The position numbers and the translations under genes are program-made. From Schistocerca nitens (Eukaryota; Arthropoda; Insecta; Orthoptera; Acrididae), in NCBI RefSeq assembly GCF_023898315.1, contig NC_064616.1, positions 533,529,102-533,593,101 of the forward strand: a stretch of DNA of 64,000 bases. The letters run 5' to 3'. Positions 1 through 10,890 of this stretch are shown here, piece by piece. A model generated the notes under the pieces. It did not search any database. It had not been told where the DNA came from and was given only the letters and a program-made list of their open reading frames with translations. Within the stretch, counting starts at the first letter, position 1. Each line of letters begins with the position of its first letter.

Positions 1-1105
1 AACCTCTACTTAGAGAAATGTCTTGAAATGGTTTTCCTAAGAATCGTCCTGTTCTTCATATGTCTAAAAGATCAACATACCATATCCAGACCTCATAGTG
101 TCCTCTACGCAAAAAAGTACATTTCTTCTTTCATTCACTGCTCTTTACATTCAGCAGTCCTCATGTATTCATAGCTCATGACCAAGGTCATGAGTCGACA
201 GAACGAAGCGTATTCATGCAGAGCAATGATGTGGACGTTCCGAAACATTCTCATCTTTGTCTTCGAACCTTCCTCCAAGGCACAATCCATTTCCTAATCA
301 ACTGCACCATGCAATTTCATGGACAGCAGAACCGGCAGATGTTTAACACGCCATTTCCCCGTACTCCTCCCCCCCTCTTTGTTGAAATGAATTATATATG
401 CTACCACTCATGGTGGAAATTTGCATTGACTCACTAGTGGTTAACCTATTAGCAACCATTTCATAGCGACTTTATTACGACTGTAACTATTGGTCTGTTC
501 GCTGACATATAGTATTGATCTCAATCCGTAAATCCAAAACTAATATGAAAGCAGTATAAAATTCATTATGTCTTCTTAGGAGATAATTCTATATAATTTC
601 CGGATAACTTGACGAAAAAATAATACCAGCACCATGAATTTGTAAGGAAAACATACATTTACCAAACCCTGTCAATCGTTCCAAAGGTTTCTCAACGTAT
701 GGTTGGCTTTAGAGATTTGTATCTAGACTAACGTAATGTCTCTACAGCGCACTTTATTTATAGTTTTGACGTCATGTGAGCAAGTCTGTCACATATCCAC
801 CTGTGAAACGCCCCACCCCATTTCAGTAACGTCGTTAAGGCCTGCCCTAGCCCCTCCGCCGACACCCTCCTACACCATCTCCTTTATCCAGCCGATCACA
901 GAATACTATTTTAGTGGGCATCAAAATGAATCATCCAGTCGCAATGTAGCCTGCAAGCAGCCATCTGGTCTGCGACCAAAAGTAGCCAAATAGCCAAATT
1001 ATTTTTATTTTGTTTGGATTCATGGTCAAACGTATTCATCCAAAAAAATATAGAAAGAGTGTATCTTGCAGTATTAGTACGTGTGAAACAACGTATGCTG
1101 CTAGA
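1..1105. other. Unassigned AT-rich sequence, no gene seen
   Basis: No domain, repeat boundary or splice-supported exon could be recognised here. The open frames are short (85 codons or fewer), overlap on both strands and show no familiar motif. Confidence 0.5.
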
Positions 1106-1109
1106 GGTG

Positions 1110-2290
1110 ACTGTTTTAGATATTATTGGATACGGCAATGATGTTCAGTTGATATGGTGAATGTCGTTACTCATCATGTGCATTACCTCAAATCGGCGAA
1201 AATCTAACCATTCTCCAGTGTAACTGCTCTCGAGTGTAACCATTTTAAATACTTCCGGGTGGAAAACGATAGTCAACTGACTTGACGATGGCCATTACCT
1301 CGCATGTGCATTATGTAAACCATCATTACACCCATACACGATTGGATTGGGCTACGATGGTGAGTTGATATGGTGACTGTCATTACCCTGTATGTACATT
1401 TATGTTGACTTGTCGAAATATGGTGTGCTTGAAGTTCATATCAATGTATAACTGAAAACGTCAGAATGTCTACGCATTACGTTGACTAAGAAACGTGAAC
1501 CCTGTACCATTAAGCTGCTACTTGTTCGAGTATGCGAAAACGATTAATCATCAAGTTCAGACTGACTGATTATACTCTATTATCAGAAGGTGACAGTATG
1601 TGCAATGGGCATCAGCTGCTGATGGGTATTAGCTCCTAGCTGATGTCAGCTGCTGGTGGCTGTTAGCTGTTGGACCTTAAAATTGTTTTTCACCAATGGC
1701 TGGTCCCTCCAATGGTTGATGCCCCCAGTAGCTCACACCTCCTGGCATCAGGCAGCTCGCGGCAGTTGTCACCTCTCGGCAGCTGACATCTCCCAGCAGC
1801 TGACAGTCCTCCCCACCAATACTTGGAGGAAGCCTTCTCCCCTTCTCCACCCCTCCCCCTCCCCCACCCGCAGCAGCTGACACATCTCCCACACAGTAGC
1901 TGACACCATCTGCACATACACACTGTAAGCTTGTGATGACAGACTACTATTGACACCGAGCGAGGTGGCGCAGTGGTAAGACACTGGACTCGAATTCGGG
2001 AGGACGACGGTTCAATCCCGCGTCCGGCCATCCTGATTTAGGTTTTCCGTGATTTCCCTAAATCACTCCAGGCAAATGCCGGGATGGTTCCTCTGAAAGG
2101 GCACGGCCGACTTCCTTCCGTAATCCGATGAGACCGATGACCACGCTGTCTGGTCTCCTTCCCCAAAACCAACCAACCAACCAACTACTATTGACTTCTG
2201 ACAAGTTACTTTTGCATGCTGGAAAATTTCAGAATGTGCTGGAACAAGTCTCAACTAGTTTAGTCGACATCAGGATTAGCCTTGATGAAG
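1110..2290. mobile_element. Foldback-like inverted-repeat element, copy 1
   Basis: The left arm (about 1110-1620) and the reverse complement of the right part (about 1890-2280) resemble each other. The left arm has 'tatcagaaggtgacagtatg' near 1580; the right arm read backwards gives 'catcacaagcttacagtgtg'. The centre (about 1610-1910) is rich in 'cagctgctg' and 'cagctgac' motifs in both orientations. The same arm sequences recur in both orientations at 9.1-12.8 kb, so this is a dispersed family and not a chance palindrome. The left arm carries degenerate 16-bp-like units around 1218-1250 ('ccagtgtaactgctct', 'cgagtgtaaccatttt'). A SINE with its own target-site duplication interrupts the right arm. 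No transposase is visible. Foldback-type non-autonomous elements are the nearest known class; a large MITE is the alternative. Confidence 0.6.
1955..2183 (+). mobile_element. tRNA-derived SINE, family B, full length
   Basis: The head carries a Pol III A-box-like 'tggcgcagtggt' near 1968 and a B-box-like 'ggttcaatcc' near 2010. A body with 'atttaggttttc' and a 3' tail of 'aacc' repeats follow. The target-site duplication 'actactattgac' is present at 1943-1954 and 2184-2195. The insertion lies in the right arm of the foldback-like element, so it is younger than that element. The 3' part has a stem GAGACC/GGTCTC at 2130-2157. Confidence 0.9.
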
Positions 2291-2900
2291 GGACCCCTCG
2301 GTGAGATTTTGTGAGATGTGACAGGACACCCCATTCTCCTCACATGAGATTTACGCCATAGTTGTATAAAAATACGTAAAAGTGAAATTTTTAATTGGTT
2401 TCAAACACTGATGAAATCACTTTAATAAAATCGTGTTCTATTTGTAAAGTGATTAAACAGTGTTTTTAACGTGTAAGGAACAGACATACAGAGAAAGATA
2501 GACTAAAAAGATGGTTGTGCATCACGACCATTTCCATATATCTCTAAAAATGGCCTATAATTGTGACTAAATATGTCTTCCCTGTATCAGTTTTGTTAAA
2601 AGGACCTGAAACATAAACCCTGAGCGTCTGAAACGGTGCTAATGCCTCAGGAAACCACTGCAGTGTTACTCTTGTGTCACACAAATCCGTTCTCTGTACA
2701 AACTGTATGCAGTTCCGCACATACTGTTCGATTCCTGCTATCCTACTCCTCCAACAGTACCTATGTGCTACTCTTCTGTTCGTAGACCTTCAGCCCACAT
2801 GCGATCATGTGTGTACTTTATCCCTCAGCTTTTCTGGTACCACTATTTGCGGTCTCAAATTTGTTTCTCTGGACAGTAACCCAGCCTGCACACAAAAGTA
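2291..2900. other. Unassigned spacer
   Basis: I recognise no coding domain or repeat. The flank at 2400-2460 is AT-rich. The frames at 2674-3219 on the plus strand lie antisense to the degraded gypsy-type element and look like shadows. Confidence 0.4.
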
Positions 2901-3299
2901 CGGCTTCTATGAAACCGTTCTCTTTCACCATACGCGTTCTGTGTTGTCTGCAGTTCCTTAAGCTTATTATCTCTATTTTCAACACCACTACTTCCCTACT
3001 CGATTCATCTGTGCTCCCGTGTTTCTTTCTGGGTTTATGTATAATCTCAAAATCAAACTCGCTCAGTTGTACTGCCCGTTGTGTCTATGTACCAGATGTA
3101 TTCTTCAGCACCAGCAATCACTTAAATTATGCAAGATCTGTTCTCACTTGAAACTTATTTCCGTAAGTACAACACTTGGAGTAGGCGATTCTAGAGATAA
3201 AGCTCAACATTACCTTTAACATTGTAGAGTAAGTCTTTTCCACTGAGTTCATCTGCCTTGATGCAACGACCACCAGATGTTCCACACCCACACCCTCCT

Positions 3300-4447
3300 G
3301 ACTCAGCATACAATCAAATGCATGCTGGCTACTTCACATGACAGAATGAATTTCTTATTGAAATTTAGAAACACTAATATTGGACTCATCATCAAAGCTT
3401 CTTTCAGTTTCTTAAAAGTATGCTGACAATCATCCAACCATACAAACTTTAAACCATTCTCTAGCAATTGTATTAATGATATGGCAACATCTTCAATTTT
3501 TTTTTACGAACGTTCTATAATAAAATGTGATGCCAAGGAATAATTGCACTTCCTTAACTGATTCAGTTACACGAAATTCATGTGTGGATTTAAATAACCC
3601 CAGATCCGTCTTAATCCCATCCTTCAAATTTTGAGGGCATGGTGTGTCACTTATTCTAACACAAAATGACACTTCTCTGTAGACAGTGTTAAAGGTGTGG
3701 CCCTTAGTCTCAGGAATACCTTCATTAGGCGTTGCTGTGTGTGCTGCTTCGTCACTCGGAAAGACGATTATAGCATCAAGAAAACCATGCACTGATATGG
3801 TTTTAAACCGCTGGGAACCCCATCGAAAATTATCTGAATCGTCAAAGGTGTGTTTTTCAAACCAAAAAGCATCGTCCTGTGTTGACAGAGTTTTTACTGG
3901 GAAGATAATACTGTTTTTTGACAGTCCTCTGTATCTGTTTGCTGCAAATTCTAAAGTCCATCGTGGACAGTACTAGCACTGGCCTAAATAGTCAAAGATT
4001 TCTGTAATGTTCAGCAAAGCGAATGTATCCGTCATAGAGTTGACATTCAGATGTCGATAATCACAACAAAACGTGTGATATGCATCCCCTGATATTTTCG
4101 ACACAACATCAGTACCTGCCCCCGCCCCCCTCCTCCCCCCGAGGGGCTGTTACTTTCCACAACAGTCCCAACTTCCAAATGCTGATGGAAGAATTACTTT
4201 TGGAAGAAAACAAATCCTTCAATTCTAACAGTAATTTTTGCTTCTTTTCCTTATAACTCCCCTTTAGGTGCTTTACTTCCTTTCGTAATGCAGTTTCAGT
4301 GCCGTTTGGCGATTGTTCATGGCCAACACCCCTCACGTCCAACTCTTTGTTCTCCAGGATATGCACGTTATCAATTAATAACCTCTTCGTTAACCTTAAA
4401 TCCTCAGTGCTGAAATTATCCGCAAATGCTGGTACCATTTTCCCCAT
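3300..4447 (-). pseudogene. Gypsy-type reverse transcriptase, decayed
   Basis: A reverse transcriptase copies element RNA into DNA inside a particle. On the minus strand the early motif 'CDYRHLNVNSMTDTFALLN' is readable near 4060-4000, followed by 'EIFDYLGQ', matching the 'DYRxLN...I..ILD.LG' palm start of gypsy elements. Further on, 'GFLDAIIVF' near 3785 occupies the place of the catalytic 'YLDDIIVFS'; one aspartate is gone. 'VQLFLGITFYYRTF' near 3530 matches the 'FLGLANYYRRF' connection motif. Around 3470-3340, 'LKFVWLDDCQHTF' and 'LVFLNFNKKFIL' match the start of the RNase H region. The leading piece (4447-4109) ends in 'LLELKDLF', the usual acidic segment before RT. Stops and frameshifts make it non-functional. 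Confidence 0.7.
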
Positions 4448-4673
4448 TTACCTCTTGTACGAGTAGAATAATCCTTTTCACCAAGAAACCTGCCTGACAC
4501 AACACTTCATCTTCTTCAAACGGTTCCACCACACACAACATCCGTACCGGTAAGTTAGACTTAACAGTAACCCAAAGTAATTTCCTGGCACCCTTAGGTA
4601 TGCAGTTGTGTGAATCGAGCCTTAGTGTGACTCTTCACGGCTTAAGCAGTTTATCATATTCGGCAGACTGTCC

Positions 4674-4880
4674 TCACAACAACGCTACACTGGCAACAGT
4701 TTCGCCCAACTGAAACATTTTTCCATTTAACTCCACCATGCATTGCTGGAGGTCCATTTTGACATAGTACTGATGCAAGAAATCCAAACACGGAATCATT
4801 TCATAGCCCTCACTCACCTGTGACTCGGTTTCTACACATCGTCTGAACTGAAGCGCACCTAGGTAAAAATATTTAACCAC
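4674..4880 (-). pseudogene. Gypsy-type protease region fragment
   Basis: The 68-codon open frame contains 'CLDFLHQYYVKMDLQQCMVE', which matches the 'ILGxDFLxxxxxxID' segment that follows the flap in retropepsin-like proteases of gypsy elements. The catalytic D-S/T-G motif is not in this fragment. It lies just upstream, on the minus strand, of the reverse transcriptase relic, as expected. Confidence 0.5.
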
Positions 4881-4966
4881 CTACCCCAACCGTGTGACAT
4901 CTTTATCCCACACTTTACGCAATGTATACCATGTTGGGTTTAACTGTTTATGCTCCACCAGATCCC

Positions 4967-5095
4967 AACTTTTTAATGGTTCAAATGGCTCTGAGCACTA
5001 TGGGACTTAACATCTATGGTCATCAGTCCCCTAGAACTTAGAACTACTTAAACCTAACTAACCTAAGGACAGCACACAACACCCAGTCATCACGG
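4967..5095 (-). mobile_element. SINE family A, short form
   Basis: This contains the family A 3' body ('ggttcaaatggctctgagca' in plus orientation) but no tRNA-like head. Its 5' end is 'gatgactgggtgttgt', the same start as the short copy at 6440-6553. A possible target duplication 'agatccc' flanks it (4960-4966, 5096-5102). It interrupts the gypsy relic. Confidence 0.75.
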
Positions 5096-5189
5096 AGATC
5101 CCCACTGTGAACCAACACATACACACCTCTGTCCAACAACACCCTGCAATTCTTCTTCCCCCTTCTCCTTTCTACCACACAATCCATCT

Positions 5190-5645
5190 CTAGATACGGC
5201 TTTGTAGTATCTAATTTTAGTAAGAATTCCTGTAGGTGAACCTCGGTAACCTTTGGCGTTTAACTTCAGCTTCTTCCCCGGACTCCAAACCCTGATTATA
5301 CCGTAACCACCATACTGACCTTTGACTCTCTTGTCACTATTCGGGGTCTGGCAACATTTCTTCTGCACATTTCCCACCTGCCAACTCCCACAACACCTTA
5401 TATTAGCATAAATCAGTGCCCATCTTAATTACATCCCAGTCGACATGTCACTTTCCTCACATTACACTGCCACTCTAACAGCTGTTTGTACATCAACCAA
5501 CACCCCTATTGACACTGTCCTCGATGGTTCTTAAGTTATCCCTCTTAAAACTGCCTCAGGTGCTCTCTGCTCAGCCTCCTGTATTCTATTCACCATAACA
5601 TCCTGCCCCAACTCGTACCTGTAACCATAGCTCTTCCTTGTTCTA
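5190..5645 (-). pseudogene. Possible gag end or integrase tail fragment
   Basis: A minus-strand frame reads 'CGSWQVGNVQKKCC' near 5395-5350, like a decayed zinc knuckle, followed by 'GKKLKLNAKGYRG' near 5280-5240, which instead recalls the C-terminal tail of gypsy integrases. Position upstream of protease favours gag; the second motif favours integrase in a rearranged element. A further minus-strand frame at about 5680-5530 is charged but unrecognised. I cannot decide between the readings. Confidence 0.3.
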
Positions 5646-6181
5646 TCCGTAAATTCTTCCAATAGTCTGAGAGACAGCATACTACATCATGTTTACTGAT
5701 CTTTTACTACTAGAGTTACAAAATAGTTTGTTCGACGTACATCTCAGCCGTTAGGATTTAAACAAATACTAATGAACAGGTCCCAGTTTTACCAGCTAGG
5801 CATTGCCCATGAAACTGCACTATAATATGACTTCAGACTGCAATCAAGATCGCTTTTACAGTGTCATGAACAGCTTGGCTACAGTTAGGTAACATCAAAA
5901 TGTGGTTTCCAGATCCCAGCTCTCCGACTGAGGAGGAATAATATCATTCCCGTCGCTGGTTCTCAAGGTCGCCACAGACGGTTCTAAATCCCGATGGGAA
6001 CATTGAAGGAAGTTCAGGTCAGTCGAAAGGGCTAATAGTAAAGCCATATTTGACGTGGATATGATATACTGTATACGTGACGTTGATATGATGTACTGTG
6101 TACAGCGGTGCCCTAGAATTAAACAAACGTAGTTACGTGTGCTAATCCAGTTAATAGCAACAGCAATGCTACACGACAGTA

Positions 6182-6415
6182 GTTGGTTGGCTGATGTGGG
6201 GGAAGGGATCAAACAGCGAGGTCATCGGTCCTTTCGGATAAGGGAAGGATGGGGAAGGACGTCGGCTGTGCATTTCAAATGAACCATCCCAGCATTTGCC
6301 TGAAGCGATTTAGGGAAATCACCAAAAACCTAAATCAGGATGGCCGGAAATGGGTTTGAATCGTCGTCCACCTGAGTGCGAGTCCAGTGTGCTAAACACT
6401 GCGCCACCTCACTCG
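6182..6415 (-). mobile_element. SINE family B, reverse orientation
   Basis: The reverse complement shows the family B head (A-box-like 'ggcgcagtgtttagcac', B-box-like 'gattcaaaccc'), the 'atttaggtttttgg' body and a 'ccaaccaac' tail. No clear target-site duplication was found, so one edge may be off by a few bases. Confidence 0.8.
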
Positions 6416-6439
6416 GTGGAATAATAGTCATTCTGAAAG

Positions 6440-6553
6440 CGTGATGACTGGGTGTTGTGTGATGTCCTTAGGTTAGGTTTAAGTAGTTCTAAGTTCTAGG
6501 GGACTGATGACCGTAGATGTTAAGTCCCATAGTGCTCAGAGCCATTTGAACCA
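6440..6553 (+). mobile_element. SINE family A, short form with TSD
   Basis: The sequence begins 'cgtgatgactgggtgttgt' and continues into the family A body and end 'gagccatttgaacca'. The target-site duplication 'tcattctgaaag' occurs at 6428-6439 and 6554-6565. The exact duplication shows that this headless form is the inserted unit and not a later deletion. Confidence 0.88.
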
Positions 6554-7029
6554 TCATTCTGAAAGTTCTGTTACCATAACTGCATCTTCCTAACGAAATA
6601 ACACGTCTTGAACGAAATATATATTTATACTCCAGAACTCACCCTACGGTTAGGTGATGGAAGATACTTCTGGCGTTACTGTCATTTCCTTCTTTTCCTT
6701 TTTTCTGTATAAATTTCTCGGTGGGAAGAGCGTCTGGTGTTTAACCGCTGTTTGAGTTCAGATTTCTCTGATTGTTTCGTTGTGGTTTCGTGCACGATGT
6801 GTTGGAGGCATATCTCGTTGGAACGTATGCTCTAACTATTGAAGTGTAACCTTTTCCGTAGTGCGCAATGTTTCTCTAGCAAATGGAGTCTGGCGAGCAT
6901 CTCTTACATTAACTAAACAAACAGGTGGCAGCGTACGCCTCTTCATTGTCTAAGGGTTCCAGCCTGTCGAATTATTCCCGAGTGAACCACATCTTTCGTT
7001 GATGTGTTATAATTATTATTTCATTCTTT

Positions 7030-7700
7030 CAGTGATTCTGAACTTCTGCATCTACATCGATATTCCCTAATCCGTCTTACGGCGCGTCGTGGAGGGTACC
7101 CCTTAACACTACTAGTCATTTCCTTTGCTGTTCCGTTAGCAAATAGATGGAGGTAAAAACGACTATCTATATGCCTCCGTTTGAGCCCTAATTTCTCGTA
7201 TCTTATTTTCGCGGTACTTCCGCGCTTGTATGTTGGATGCCACAGAATCGTTCTGCAGTCAGCTTCAAATGTCGATACTCTTAAGTTTTCTTAATAGTTT
7301 TCCTCGAAAAGAACATCACCTATTCCAGGGATCCCCATTTGAGATCCCGAAGCATCTCCGTAGCACTTGTATTTTTCGAACCTACCAGTAAAAAATCTAG
7401 CAGCTCTCCACTGAATTCTCGCATTCGGGAGGACGACGGTTCAATCCCGTGTCCGGCAATCCTGATTTAGGTTTTCCAAATCGCTCCAGACTAATGCTGG
7501 GATGGTCCCTTTGAAAAGGCACGACCGACTTCCTTCCCCATCCTTCCCTAATCCGATGAGACCGATGACCTCGCTGTTTGGTCTCTTCCCCCAAACAACC
7601 CAACCCTCTCCACTGAATTGCTTCGACGTCTTCCTTTAATCGGACCAGGTACGGATCCCAAACACTCGAGCGTTACTCAAGAATAGGTCCCCTTTACAGA
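7030..7700 (-). mobile_element. Jockey-like LINE 3' end
   Basis: On the minus strand the segment matches the C-terminal RT and 3' tail pattern seen on the plus strand at 18240-18660: 'gaccaggtacggatccc' corresponds to 'caccaggtcggac', and both have 'aggaaatgactagtagtg' before the tail. It ends in 'gatgtagatgcag'-type sequence near 7040, typical of this LINE's 3' end. It is 5' truncated and split by a SINE at 7418-7605. Confidence 0.7.
7418..7605 (+). mobile_element. SINE family B, 5'-truncated, in LINE
   Basis: It starts inside the tRNA-like head ('tcgcattcgggagg'), so the A box is absent but the B-box-like 'ggttcaatccc' remains. A perfect 14-bp target-site duplication 'ctctccactgaatt' flanks it at 7404-7417 and 7606-7619. 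The 3' stem GAGACC/GGTCTC is intact. It lies inside the jockey-like fragment. Confidence 0.92.
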
Positions 7701-8484
7701 TGAACCATAGTCTTCTAAATTTCGCCACTAACTTCACAAAAAGATCAACAACCAACTAAAAATCGCGTGTTTTCTTATATATTGCAGTAAAGTCAACGAA
7801 ATGAAGCAGACTCTCACGCTTCGACAACGTGACATAGAAATGACATAACAAACACAAAAAAACGCGTTTGAAAATGCGAATTATTTCCCGAAACGCGTCG
7901 TGCAAAAAATAAAAAAAAAAGAAATAAAATAAAGCAAATCGTGACTGGTAGCAAATGAGTTATTTATAAACAGACCTGTTGTTCTCACAGTCGCAGGCTT
8001 TCAGAACATTTATAATCGATCAAATCACTCCCTGATCCACTTCAGGTCACTCCAGACGGGAACTCCCACGTATATCAGGGCTGTTACTTTTTCTAGCGAT
8101 TTGTCACTAATCATACGGTCTAATAGAAATACAATGCACGTCACATATAGTAGAATGATAATCGTAACGACTATGGCAGTTCATTAACCACATGAGCGTA
8201 TTCCTGAACAGCTAACAGATCACTGTCTGTTAAATACATGTTTCTGTTGTTTCCCTGCCTTTACTGCCTGCTATGAAAACATTTCATTTGTTTTTGATGA
8301 GAGTTAACTGTTAGTTCCAGCCCAGAGTTTTGATTCTCTGCAGCCCTTCGTGCATTTCACATCAGTTTTCTAATCTAACAACTTCCCTCTATACAACATT
8401 ATTATTCGCAGAGGGTCTCATATGTCTGTCACTTGAGGCTTTCTAAAGAGGGAAATATTTTGTGTTCATTTCTAACAGTGACCC

Positions 8485-8684
8485 TTCAAAATGGTTCAAA
8501 TGGCTTTGAGCACTATGGGACTCATCATCTTACGTCATAAGTCCCCTAGAACTTAAAACTACTTAAACCTAACTAACCTAAGAACATCACACACAGCCAT
8601 GCCCGAGGCAGGATTCGAACCTGCGACCGTAGCAGTCCCGCGGTTCCGGACTGCAGCGCCAGAACCGCACGGCCACCGCTGCCG
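8485..8684 (-). mobile_element. SINE family A, head variant II
   Basis: Full-length in reverse orientation, with 'ggattcgaacctgcgacc' as the B box complement. The head reads 'gcagtcccgcggttccgg', a variant shared with the copy at 63446-63648 and different from the common head. The target-site duplication 'tctaacagtgaccc' is at 8471-8484 and 8685-8698. Confidence 0.93.
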
Positions 8685-10092
8685 TCTAACAGTGACCCCT
8701 AAAAATGCTACGAGAAACTGAGTAAGTTCTTCCACAATATCTGGATAAAATCATGCAAGTATATTAGGTCTAGGAAGGTTTCTTGAATATCACTTGATTT
8801 TTGGTTTTCTCCCTCACTTATTTAAAAACCTGACGCGCATTCGTCGCTCATTGTGTCACTGCTGAACATCGTTACACTTTCCTCCTCTCAGTTTCCCTAA
8901 CTCGTCATTTTCGCACATGTCATCTTGAAAGCCAAGGATGAAGACAGTCAGGTAGATAGAGTATTTCCTGTCTTCCGAAAAGTATTTACGTGACCATCAT
9001 CACGTGTTTCGGACTTCCACTTTAAATGACGACATTACGCCCCTCCCCATTCCCTCCTCCCACTCTCACCTGCGCCCCCGCTCCAATAGCCATTCACAAC
9101 ATATCCCCCAAGAAAACTTCTTAGTGCGCCTAAATTTACCCGAATAATGTGAATATTCTTTTTCTTCGTGATCAGAAGTATTGAACACAAAATTTTTGTA
9201 AAGGTAGTATCTAGCAGTATCAGTGCATCGTGAAGATAATTATCGTTACATCACATGCGCCTTTTTCTCAACTGGGCAAAAATATTGCCGTTTTACAGTG
9301 CAACCATTTTGCAGTGTAACAATTTGTCAGTGAAGCCTTTTCAGATAGTGTTGGGTGGGACAATGATGTTGACATGTCATGGTGACTGTCGTTACTCCGC
9401 TCGTGCATTACTTTCAGTCCGTGAAAATGCATCCATTCTTGTCTGTAAACCTTTTCCAGTGTAAACGTTTCAGATACTACTTGGTAAAGAAACGAATATC
9501 AGTTGACGTGGTGACTGTCATTAACCTGTGCGTGTATTATGTGAACTCAGTTACCCCAGACGCTATTGGATGAGGCAGTGATTGTCTGTTGACATGGTGA
9601 CTTTCATTATCCAACACGTGCGACTATCTCGACTTGTTGAAATGTTAAATTCTTACAGATGGCGTCAATGTGCATTCACATATGTAGTCAAGTCTGATCA
9701 TGATGTCAACAAAGAAATTTGAGACTTGTTCCTGCAAGCTGTGACCCGTTCCAGTATGCAAAAACGTTCAGTGAGAAAGATTGAGAATTTTCGATAATAT
9801 TCTGTCATCAGAAGCTGACAGTGAGTATGTACAGTAGGTGTCAGCTATGGATGGTATCAGATATTGGTGGGAGTCAACTACTGGTGGTTTCAGCTAATGG
9901 GATGGCAGCGACTGGGGGGTGGTGTCAGCTACTGGATCTAAAAATTGTATTGAATCACTGGAAGCTGAAACACCTAGAACCTCACTACTCCCATTGGCAG
10001 ACACATCCCAGAGGCAGATAACTGCCAATGGTAGACACTCCACCCCGAGTTGCTGATTCTACTGACACCAACTGCATATCCACACCGTCAGC

Positions 10093-10485
10093 GCCGGCCG
10101 GAGCAACCGATCGATTCTAGGCACTTCAGTCTGGAACCGCGCGACCGCTACGGTCGCAGGTTCGAATCCTGCCTCGGGCATGGATGTGTTCAAAAAAATG
10201 GTTGAAATGACTCTGAGCACTATGGGACTTAACTTCTGAGGTCATCAGTCCCCTAGAACTTAGAACTATTTAAACCTACCTAACCCAAGGACATCACACA
10301 CATCCATGCCCGAGGCAGGATTCGAACCTGCGACCGCAGCGGTCGCGTGGTTCCAGACTGTAGCGCCTAGCATGGATGTTTGTGATGTCCTTAGGTTAGT
10401 CAGGTTTAAGTAGTTCTAAGATCTAGGGGACTGATGACCATAGATGTTAAGTCCCATAGTGCTCAGAGCCATTTGAACCATTTGT
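10093..10485 (+). mobile_element. SINE family A (outer), carries an inner SINE
   Basis: The head has 'gccggccgg', a degenerate A box and the B box 'ggttcgaatcc' near 10160. The outer target-site duplication 'acaccgtcagc' is at 10082-10092 and 10486-10496. The element resumes at about 10382 after the inner insertion and ends 'gagccatttgaaccatttg'. It lies in the foldback-like element close to its centre. Confidence 0.93.
10190..10369 (-). mobile_element. SINE family A (inner), inverted, 5'-truncated
   Basis: It is inserted in opposite orientation within the outer SINE at the site 'gcatggatgtgt' (10178-10189, copied at 10370-10381 with one change). The tRNA-like head stops at 'tagcgccta', so about 25 bases of the 5' end are missing. 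Confidence 0.92.
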
Positions 10486-10890
10486 ACACCGTCAGCTTCT
10501 GGTGATGAAATACTATCGATAAGTCTATAATTGATGACGAATCACTTTTTCTGGTTGGAAAAGTCGCAACGTTCAGAAACAACTCTTAACTTTCCTAGTC
10601 AACTTCAGTATTTGACTTTCTGACGTCTGTGCTTGGAGAGTAACAGTGTCCAAGCATGTCATATTTCAATCAGTCGAGGTAAATACATGTGCGTGGTAAT
10701 GACAATCACCCTATCAACTGACCATCATTGACCCAACGAATAGTATCTAAAACAGTTGCATGGAAAACAGTTGTTCTGAAAAACAGTGCACTTTCGCTGA
10801 TTGAAGATACATGCTCATGTGGAATTTTTTGATTGCAATCATGTTAAACGACCATCATTGTTCCACCAAATAGTACCCAAAACAGCTACA

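Larger units (their letters stand above)
2900..5700 (-). mobile_element. Ty3/gypsy LTR-retrotransposon relic (gag-pol)
   Basis: Read on the minus strand, fragments appear in the order expected for a gypsy gag-pol: a possible gag end (about 5640-5190), a protease-like stretch (4880-4674), the spacer before reverse transcriptase (4447-4109), then reverse transcriptase (about 4100-3490) and its connection region (about 3480-3300). Stops and frame changes separate the pieces. A short SINE inserted at 4967-5095 splits gag-like from protease-like sequence. I found no LTRs, so the element is truncated. Family assignment rests on motif recognition only. Confidence 0.65.
5736..9000 (+). mobile_element. 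Interspersed repeat X, copy 1, heavily interrupted
   Basis: Segments 5736-6180, 6416-6720 and 8240-9000 align by eye, in order, to 16465-17545. Shared strings include 'ttaccagctaggcattgcc' versus 'ttaccagctaggtattgcc', 'gtgtgctaatccagttaata' versus 'gtgtgttaattcagttaata', and 'cctgtcttccgaaaag' at both 3' ends. Interruptions are SINE B (6182-6415), SINE A short form (6440-6553), a jockey-like LINE fragment with its own SINE (7030-7700) and SINE A (8485-8684). The last 60 bases (about 8930-8990) read like a jockey-type RT segment ('DSQVDRVF'), so the repeat may be a non-coding block joined to LINE sequence. Confidence 0.55.

Noticed and set aside
1690-2031. 113-codon minus-strand frame rich in Gly and Cys
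   Set aside because: It crosses the foldback centre and the head of a SINE, two different insertions, so it cannot be one gene.
4109-4140. C-rich run as a regulatory or quadruplex site
   Set aside because: Short and inside the decayed gypsy relic; no reason to think it acts there.
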